Source: Leptospiraceae bacterium (GTDB taxonomy: Bacteria; Spirochaetota; Leptospiria; Turneriellales; Turneriellaceae). Taken from it: DNA of 10,751 nucleotides. A program made the translations under genes and the position numbers. The notes beneath the pieces are model-generated. The model made no database searches and was not told where the DNA came from. It saw only the letters and a list, made by a program, of their open reading frames with translations. This document shows, in pieces, positions 5,753 to 10,751 of the stretch; positions within the stretch are counted from its first letter, which is position 1, and each line of letters begins with the position of its first letter. The DNA lies in the NCBI GenBank assembly GCA_016788945.1, contig JAEUSA010000285.1, forward strand, positions 1 to 10,751, given 5' to 3'.

Positions 5753-6787
5753 ATGCCGTGGAGAATTACCGTCGTTGATGCGCGCCGCCAAGTACACGAT
5801 ATTACCGACGCAGTAATTGCTCAGCCCAGTAAAACACAACTCACTGCAGCAGATGTTAAGGCCGCGATTAAGGACTTTGAACCCGAATACATCTGCATCG
5901 AGCATACAGGCGAACCACATTGGCGGCCGCTGACCATCGCCTACGGGGCGTCATTTACTCTCAGCCTGCAAGAACCCTCAAGTTACAGGGCGCATAAAAT
6001 CGCTTTGGTATATTTTATCAATTGTTATATCAACAAAAACTTCATCTACCTCTTCCGAAACCAAATGCGTGACCTGTACGCCACGCGCATTCTCACTGAA
6101 TCACAAGCCACGTTACATATCACATCTTCGGGAACTCGGGCCGATAGTGAAGCGCTTCAGAAAGAAGCCAAGAATATTTTTGCCGACTGTGGCATTATTC
6201 GCTTTGATCACACGGAAGAAAACCTGTTTGAATATCCGGGTATTCATCGGGTTTGGGAAATCGGCCAGCAAAACAACAGCACCTATGTTCTCTACTTTCA
6301 CGCGCGGGGTATCAGCAGAATAAAACTGGGCCGCTTCAGGCGAAACCGGCAAAGCGTGGAAAAACGCCTGTTCCGTCGCGTGATCGGCGATTGGCGCGAA
6401 AACTTACTCTGGTTATCGGCGCTACCGACCTCCGATAAAATCGGCCTCACTCAGGGAGGCAATGGCTGGCTTTGGTACAATTTCTGGTGGGCAAAAACGG
6501 CGTATATTGCGCGCCTCGAAGAACCCGAACGCACCAATCGCCGACATTATTACGAAGACTGGCTGGCGCGCGTGATCGATGGCAATCAACAACCTGAACC
6601 GGAAAACCTGCGAAATTATCCCGACACCATGGACAAATGCATCAGTATAGCAGCAGCCCCGCGCTGGAAAAAATACCACATCGGTTCCGATTTTCATCCC
6701 GGCCGCGGCGAAACGCATATGGGCCTGCCTTTTTACGCCCTGCGCAGAATCGGATATAACATCGCGAAGTTTCTGAAATTGCGTTAG
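5753..6787 (+). CDS. Glycosyltransferase-like protein with WYNFWWA motif; 5' end possibly frameshifted
   Basis: The long frame from ATG 5753 encodes 344 residues, soluble, with no signal peptide. Its second half carries the motif order of a family of uncharacterised glycosyltransferase-like proteins found in polysaccharide loci: YFHARG near 181-186 (usually FHTKG), GDWRENLLWL, NGWLWYNFWWAKTAYI at 237-252 (usually GNFWWA), and RRHYYEDWLARV at 263-274. This assignment is from motif recognition; donor and acceptor are unknown. No Shine-Dalgarno precedes 5753. A better start, GTG 5706 with GAGG eight bases upstream, opens another frame whose residues would join smoothly to this one as FRK-KMPWRITVVDA if the A4 run at 5748-5751 had one more A. 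From GTG 5706 the gap to the FlaA-like gene would be 26 bp, suiting an operon. Activity on surface glycans or on the flagellum is inference. Confidence 0.7.
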   Translation: MPWRITVVDARRQVHDITDAVIAQPSKTQLTAADVKAAIKDFEPEYICIEHTGEPHWRPLTIAYGASFTLSLQEPSSYRAHKIALVYFINCYINKNFIYLFRNQMRDLYATRILTESQATLHITSSGTRADSEALQKEAKNIFADCGIIRFDHTEENLFEYPGIHRVWEIGQQNNSTYVLYFHARGISRIKLGRFRRNRQSVEKRLFRRVIGDWRENLLWLSALPTSDKIGLTQGGNGWLWYNFWWAKTAYIARLEEPERTNRRHYYEDWLARVIDGNQQPEPENLRNYPDTMDKCISIAAAPRWKKYHIGSDFHPGRGETHMGLPFYALRRIGYNIAKFLKLR

Positions 6788-6812
6788 CGCAATACAGGCC
6801 TATTGCGGCTAA
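6784..6812. terminator. Bidirectional terminator-like hairpin containing both stop codons
   Basis: TTAGCGCAATA (6784-6794), loop CAGGCC (6795-6800) and TATTGCGGCTAA (6801-6812) form an 11-bp stem with a single-base bulge. The TAG of the plus-strand gene lies in the left arm and the TAG of the minus-strand gene in the right arm. No T-tract follows on either strand. The stem length and the position between two convergent operons support a shared terminator. Confidence 0.55.
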
Positions 6813-7423
6813 TCGAGATTCAGATCGGTCAACAATTTCTGTGCGTCGCTTTCCATCTCGATCTGCTCGATTTCGATATAGTCGGGTTTGAAAAGATGCA
6901 CGAGCGACTGCAGAACGAGGTTTGAGTCAAGATACCACACGATGCGGCGCGGTTCAAACGCGACATTGATAATCTTAATTTTACCCAACACGTCAACTTC
7001 AGGCGGAATCTGCATCAAAATGAAATTGAGATCGAATCCCACGAAACGTTTTTTGCGATTTACCATGAAGAACGGCGAGTCGCCACGCGTCAGGTGGTAG
7101 AGCAGAGTATTCATCAGCTTTGAAGAGAAGCGGCTGCTGAGTTTGATGATATCGGGTTTGCGGGCGCTGAAAAAACGTGCCTTATTGAGCCGCATCTTAA
7201 CCGTATGTGCCGTAACTTCTTCTTTGAGCAGGTGGAAATCAAAGTAGATATCGCCCGTCTTGAGCCCGAGAATCTTCTCGTCGCCCTCGCGGATCACACC
7301 GCGCAGGTGCAGCGACCGGTTGGCACAGAGAAAACGCAGGCTTTTGAGGCGATCATATCTCGACACGACGTGCTCGAGCAGAAGCTGATTGAGAACGCGT
7401 TGCCGGGTGACTGCCTTGTACAT
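6809..7423 (-). CDS. Protein of unknown function, last gene of the upp operon
   Basis: The 204-residue product has no signal peptide or membrane helix and should be cytoplasmic. The N-terminus is basic and helical (YKAVTRQRVLNQLLLEHVVSRYDRLKSL). It is followed by a strand-rich region containing RGVIREGDEKILGL and GDIYFDFHLL, then KARFFSARKPDII, NRKKRFVGFDLNFI and INVAFEPRRIVWYLDSN. The acidic C-terminus is EIEQIEMESDAQKLLTDLNLD. A PilZ-like barrel is conceivable from the strand pattern, but I do not see a convincing RxxxR plus DxSxxG motif, so I assign no family. ATG 7423 lies 3 bp after the upp stop with no clear Shine-Dalgarno, pointing to translational coupling. It ends at the 6784-6812 hairpin. 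Confidence 0.75.
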   Translation of the reverse strand: MYKAVTRQRVLNQLLLEHVVSRYDRLKSLRFLCANRSLHLRGVIREGDEKILGLKTGDIYFDFHLLKEEVTAHTVKMRLNKARFFSARKPDIIKLSSRFSSKLMNTLLYHLTRGDSPFFMVNRKKRFVGFDLNFILMQIPPEVDVLGKIKIINVAFEPRRIVWYLDSNLVLQSLVHLFKPDYIEIEQIEMESDAQKLLTDLNLD

Positions 7424-7426
7424 GCG

Positions 7427-8047
7427 TCAGGTATTAAAATACCGGTCACCGGCGTCGCCCAGTCCCGGCATGATATAGCCCTTCGCGTTGAGCTTGTTAT
7501 CGACGACAGCCGTGTAAAGTTTCACATCGGGGTGCTCTTTCTCGACATGCGCTATACCTTCAGGTGAAGCAATCACGCTGACTGCGCGCAGCGCATGCGG
7601 CATATGCGCTTTGAGTTTCGCGAGAGCGAAATCGAGCGAACCGCCTGTCGCAAGCATCGGGTCAAGTACCCACACGTCTGCACCCTTGAGCGGGGGGGTC
7701 TTGTAATAGTAAAATCGCGGCTTGAGCGTTGCATGGTCACGCTCGACGCCGACATGGCCAACGGCGGCCCCCGGCATCAGAGAAAGAAATCCGTCGAGCA
7801 TACCGAGGCCCGCACGCAAAATCGGAACAAACACAACCGGACGCTTCTGCTTAAGGGCGCCCGTACGCATCAGCGGGGTTATGACAGTCGTTTTGACGGT
7901 GTCGATTTCGGCCCCTATGAGCGCACAGAGAATTACACTGATCTCATTCAGGGTTTTGGCGAAGAGTGGCGAAGGCGTCTTTTTGTCGCGCAACACCGCA
8001 ATCTTTGTCTGCAACAATGCGTGTTCGGAGAAGTTTTTTGCTTTCAT
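7427..8047 (-). CDS. upp: Uracil phosphoribosyltransferase
   Basis: This cytoplasmic salvage enzyme converts uracil and PRPP to UMP and pyrophosphate. The 206-residue product is full length for the family (E. coli 208). It carries VPILRAGLGMLDG (74-86), the PRPP-binding loop VLDPMLATGGS (127-137), ASPEGIAHVEKEHPDVKLYTA (160-180) and the uracil-binding C-terminus YIMPGLGDAGDRYFNT (191-206). The ATG at 8047 overlaps the stop of the ABC ATPase gene as ATGA, and the unknown gene begins 3 bp after its stop, so it is the third member of a tightly coupled four-gene set. A C7 run lies inside the gene (G7 at 7692-7698 on the plus strand), but the frame is intact. Uracil salvage genes more often sit beside uraA-type permeases; none is visible here. 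Confidence 0.96.
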   Translation of the reverse strand: MKAKNFSEHALLQTKIAVLRDKKTPSPLFAKTLNEISVILCALIGAEIDTVKTTVITPLMRTGALKQKRPVVFVPILRAGLGMLDGFLSLMPGAAVGHVGVERDHATLKPRFYYYKTPPLKGADVWVLDPMLATGGSLDFALAKLKAHMPHALRAVSVIASPEGIAHVEKEHPDVKLYTAVVDNKLNAKGYIMPGLGDAGDRYFNT

Positions 8048-9015
8048 GGTACCACCGGATTAAAACAATGATAAGTGCTTGCCGCTGTGCTCTCAGCACT
8101 TTGCGGGGGAAAAGCGCTGTTGCACGCAGCGACGACGCGCTCACAGCGCGGGGCAAACGGACAGCCGGGTGGCTGGTCGATCGGTGATGGAATTTCTCCC
8201 GGCAGTGCGTAAAAATCTCTGTTTTCGAAGTCGAGATCTAACTTGCTCATCGCCAATGCTTTGGTGTACGGATGCCTGCTGTGTGAAAAAATTTTATCCG
8301 CGCCGGCGCTTTCGACGATGCGCCCGAGATACATCACCGCAACGCGGTCGGCAAACCAGCGCACGACAGAAAGGTCATGCGTAATAAAGAGAGCAGCAAA
8401 GCCGTACTGTTTTCTCAAATCTGACAACAGGTTGAGCACCTGCGCCTGAATCGAAACGTCGAGTGCACTGATCGGTTCGTCAAGAATCATATAGCGGGGC
8501 TTCAGCACCAGCGCGCGCGCAATCGCAATACGCTGTCTTTGCCCGCCGGAGAATTCATGAATTTTTTTTGCAAGATGGTCGGCAGTAAGTCCCGTCGCCT
8601 CGAGTATTTCGACCACACGGTCACGCCGCTGCGGTTTCGACATGGACAGGTCGCGCCGACGAATCACTATCGGCTCGGCGACGATCTGCTCTACGGTCAT
8701 CCACGGATTCATCGATGAAGCCGGGTCCTGAAACACAATACCGAGATCTCGCCGTACCGAGAGCCAGTCACGCTTCTTCATCGTGCGGCTGTCGCGGTCT
8801 TCAAACATTACGTGGCCTTGGTCGGGTCTATAGAGCCCCATAATGACACGGGCGAGCGTACTTTTGCCGCTGCCCGATTCGCCGACCAGACCGACAATTT
8901 CACCGGCGGCAATTTTTAATGATACATTCTGCAGGGCTTTTACGCTCAGCTTTTCGCGCGACAACATGCCGCGCCGAATCGCAAAAAACTTTGATACCGC
9001 GTTGACCGAGATCAC
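8044..9015 (-). CDS. Oligopeptide/dipeptide-type ABC transporter ATP-binding protein (OppF/DppF family), orphan
   Basis: The GTG at 9015 is chosen because it overlaps the upstream stop as GTGA and gives the expected N-terminus (ISVNAVSKFF); a longer frame to 9066 would only add residues antisense-free but overlapping the previous gene. The 323-residue product has Walker A GESGSGKST (45-53), Q-loop VFQDP (Q96), signature FSGGQRQRIAIARAL (155-169), Walker B YMILDEP (175-181), D-loop SALD and H-loop THD (His213). The C-terminal oligo_HPY region contains HPYTKAL (248-254) and CPFAPRC (285-291). Cysteines 285, 291, 298 and 317 match the pattern that binds a [4Fe-4S] cluster in some Dpp ATPases. 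Such ATPases energise peptide or nickel import together with two permeases, a second ATPase and a binding protein, none of which is in the window. Confidence 0.9.
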   Translation of the reverse strand: MISVNAVSKFFAIRRGMLSREKLSVKALQNVSLKIAAGEIVGLVGESGSGKSTLARVIMGLYRPDQGHVMFEDRDSRTMKKRDWLSVRRDLGIVFQDPASSMNPWMTVEQIVAEPIVIRRRDLSMSKPQRRDRVVEILEATGLTADHLAKKIHEFSGGQRQRIAIARALVLKPRYMILDEPISALDVSIQAQVLNLLSDLRKQYGFAALFITHDLSVVRWFADRVAVMYLGRIVESAGADKIFSHSRHPYTKALAMSKLDLDFENRDFYALPGEIPSPIDQPPGCPFAPRCERVVAACNSAFPPQSAESTAASTYHCFNPVVP

Positions 9016-10007
9016 TCTATAGGTGAAAAATCGAAACGCAGCATCGCGGTAAAGCCGATAACCCATGCGCGTTGTGTAGCGACGTATTGAATGGTATTGC
9101 AGTTGGTATCGACCGGGCCACCTACGACCGTGCTGCAGGTTTCGGCCGGTCCACCCGCTACTGCGGGACGTATATTCTTCACAGAATCCGATTCACTCCA
9201 CCACCATTGCGCGCGGGCGATATTCATGCCTACGGCAACCTCTTCGTTGACATGATAGAAAAAGCCGAAATAGCCCCATTGTTCGACAAGACTGCGGGTG
9301 CCGAAATTCAGCGCAAAGTGCGCCTCGTACTGCAGAAAAAATGTCATGAACGGCTTATCGCCGTCGAGCCAGAAGTATTGTAAACCCGGACGCAGTACAT
9401 ACTTGGTCTCGGCGACGTTGCCGGAATGTTTACCCCAGTTGTCGCGCACCTCGTAACGACCATCGGAGTACCAAGTGTAGTGCACACGGTTCTTCAGTTC
9501 AAAGACCCAATTCTCGCCGGGCAGAAATTTGAGTGCCTGCCGCCATGTCACATCGCCAATCACCGCGTGCTCAGGGCGGTTATTGGTATTCAACCAAAAC
9601 CAATCCCACGCCGCAGCGTTGATCCAGCCGGCTGAAACCCAGTCATTGCGGTGGCGTTCGCCCATGGCATAGCGGTAGAAACCGCCGACCATCAGGTTGG
9701 GAATGATATTGTAATAACTACCCAACGTCGCATGCCAAGCCTGCTGTTTGAAATCTTCTTTGCCGGCAACCGTTGCATTCGACAGGCCCTCGAGACGCGG
9801 ATTTCCCTGCGCAGCGCTCTCGAAACGATAGTTGGTCTCTGCCAGTGGTAGCCAGTCTTTGTATCTTAGCTGTGCACGAAACGTGCCGTTATAGAATGTC
9901 GTGTCTTTAGGTGATTGGGGCACAGGTGAGGTCCGCGCTAAAAGCGGAGTGCAGAAAAATGCGAAAGCAAAGATGGTCGGTAATCTTAAACTGCCACGCA
10001 TTGCCAT
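9012..10007 (-). CDS. Predicted outer-membrane beta-barrel protein
   Basis: The 331-residue product has a signal peptide (MAMRGSLRLP, then hydrophobic TIFAFAFFCTPLL, cleavage near LLA). The mature part has alternating amphipathic, aromatic-rich strands typical of a transmembrane beta-barrel (GSYYNIIPNLMVGGFYRYAM, WVFELKNRVHYTWYSDG, LRPGLQYFWLDGDKP, FFLQYEAHFALNFG, WGYFGFFYHV, VGFTAMLRFDF-like end). It does not end in phenylalanine but in FDFSPIE, so a few residues follow the last strand. A loop near 285-303 has a near repeat, GGPAETC and GGPVDTNC, with the only two mature-part cysteines I noticed there. Start choice between ATG 10007 and ATG 10001 is open; neither has a good Shine-Dalgarno. 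Its stop overlaps the ABC ATPase start (GTGA). A role as a porin or receptor is inferred from context only. Confidence 0.75.
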   Translation of the reverse strand: MAMRGSLRLPTIFAFAFFCTPLLARTSPVPQSPKDTTFYNGTFRAQLRYKDWLPLAETNYRFESAAQGNPRLEGLSNATVAGKEDFKQQAWHATLGSYYNIIPNLMVGGFYRYAMGERHRNDWVSAGWINAAAWDWFWLNTNNRPEHAVIGDVTWRQALKFLPGENWVFELKNRVHYTWYSDGRYEVRDNWGKHSGNVAETKYVLRPGLQYFWLDGDKPFMTFFLQYEAHFALNFGTRSLVEQWGYFGFFYHVNEEVAVGMNIARAQWWWSESDSVKNIRPAVAGGPAETCSTVVGGPVDTNCNTIQYVATQRAWVIGFTAMLRFDFSPIE

Positions 10008-10070
10008 GCCATCAATGACCGATTACAGCACGGCAAGCAGAATTTATTGAAAGTGCATGCATCCCATGCT

Positions 10071-10751
10071 TTAGAAGCGCCTGGTTACGCCGAGGTTGAA
10101 CGGTACAAATTTCAGAAATTGGCCAGTGGTATCATAGGTAAAATTGATTGCTCCGCCGGCATAAGCCGACATGTTCTCGGTGAAGTGATACTGCACTTCA
10201 AGCGCAGGCATCACTCCCCATTGCAGAACAGTGCCCGACCCTGACGATGAAAGCACCATAAAAAAATTCACACCGGTGCCGAGTGAACCCACCAAAGTAA
10301 AACGCTCGCTGAGACGCATCGGATAATATATGCCTGGATACAGATTGGCAAAGATCAGCGAATCGAACACCATACTCTTCGCCGGCGAATAAGCGGCCTG
10401 CATTTTGAGTTGTGGACGTAAGAAACCCCAGTATGCTTTATCCTGCCGTACAAAAGCTTCAACTCCGAAGTTCCAGCGAAAATAGGGATTCTTATTCGGG
10501 TCAGTACCTGAATCCTGCGGGCCGGCAAAGACGCCGGCCCCCCAGATGTAGGAAACCGGCGGAGCACTACCCTGCACTGATCGGTCAGTAGCAGCCGCTG
10601 CTGCTGCAGAGAGACTGCGTCCGGGAATTATGGAAACATGCGACATCGCATAAGGCTCAGTCTTCTTATTGATGGCAATAAAGACGGCAGCGGTCGCGGG
10701 TGGTTGAACATCCGCCACAGCATCATTCGCCGCAGCGTTACCCACCGCAGA
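10071..10751 (-). CDS. Outer-membrane beta-barrel protein, 5' end outside window
   Basis: The frame is open to the right edge of the window, so the start and any signal peptide are probably missing; a GTG at 10745 is the first possible start inside the window but gives no signal sequence. About 60 N-terminal residues are low-complexity and alanine-rich (SAAAAAATD). The rest alternates strands and turns as in a small outer-membrane barrel: YIWGAGVFAG, FRWNFGVEAF, FLRPQLKMQAAYSP, FTLVGSLGTGVNFF, WGVMPALEVQYHF and INFTYD. It ends in FNLGVTRRF, with the C-terminal phenylalanine recognised by the Bam machinery. It precedes the second outer-membrane protein gene by 63 bp on the same strand and may be co-transcribed. 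No specific family recognised. Confidence 0.75.
   Translation of the reverse strand, partial: SAVGNAAANDAVADVQPPATAAVFIAINKKTEPYAMSHVSIIPGRSLSAAAAAATDRSVQGSAPPVSYIWGAGVFAGPQDSGTDPNKNPYFRWNFGVEAFVRQDKAYWGFLRPQLKMQAAYSPAKSMVFDSLIFANLYPGIYYPMRLSERFTLVGSLGTGVNFFMVLSSSGSGTVLQWGVMPALEVQYHFTENMSAYAGGAINFTYDTTGQFLKFVPFNLGVTRRF

Noticed and set aside
7692..7698. G7/C7 homopolymer in upp as a phase-variation site
   Set aside because: The frame is intact, the run is short, and switching off a housekeeping salvage enzyme has no obvious benefit.
7595..8071. A 158-codon open frame on the plus strand
   Set aside because: It is antisense to upp, which is unambiguous; the translation looks like noise.
10036..10072. 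Possible terminator (GCATG, five bases, CATGC) between the two outer-membrane protein genes
   Set aside because: Only a 5-bp stem, no T-tract, and the flanking genes run in the same direction, so read-through is as likely.

Overview
The window looks like a chromosomal segment of a free-living, Gram-negative spirochaete, most likely a Leptospirales relative (Turneriella/Leptonema/Leptospira type). The pointers are a lipid A kinase (LpxK), two outer-membrane beta-barrel-like proteins, a secreted protein resembling the spirochaetal flagellar sheath protein FlaA, and a yicC-remA pair. The genus is inferred from general resemblance and not proven. There is no rRNA, tRNA, CRISPR array, insertion sequence or prophage signal, and coding density is very high.

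Layout from left to right. (1) 3-1514 (+): the 3' part of a large membrane protein in which a DUF2339-like polytopic region runs in frame into a DUF3999-like periplasmic region. (2) 2935-1519 (-): a compact operon of a 57-residue unknown protein, the YicC-family endoribonuclease and RemA (DUF370), each preceded by a good Shine-Dalgarno sequence. (3) 3027-3785 (+): a divergently transcribed secreted protein with YD-like repeats; the intervening 91 bp hold a 13-bp palindrome. (4) 4835-3792 (-): lpxK, convergent with (3) and divergent from (5), with almost no space on either side. (5) 4864-6787 (+): a FlaA-like secreted protein followed by a glycosyltransferase-like protein whose 5' end may be frameshifted. 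(6) 10751-6809 (-): a partial outer-membrane protein, a second outer-membrane protein, an orphan OppF/DppF-type ABC ATPase, uracil phosphoribosyltransferase (upp) and a protein of unknown function. The last four are joined by GTGA and ATGA overlaps and a 3-bp gap, so they should be translationally coupled.

All three convergent gene pairs are separated by only 4 to 21 bp. Each has an inverted repeat that overlaps one or both stop codons, without a clear T-tract, which suggests compact bidirectional terminators. The clearest spans 6784-6812.

I did not find a defence, secretion or biosynthetic system that I could call new with confidence. The points most worth a second look are the DUF2339-DUF3999 fusion with a signal-peptide-like hinge, the probable one-base frameshift at the start of the glycosyltransferase-like gene, the coupling of an orphan peptide-type ABC ATPase to uracil salvage and an outer-membrane protein, and the unrecognised 57-residue gene that leads the yicC-remA operon.
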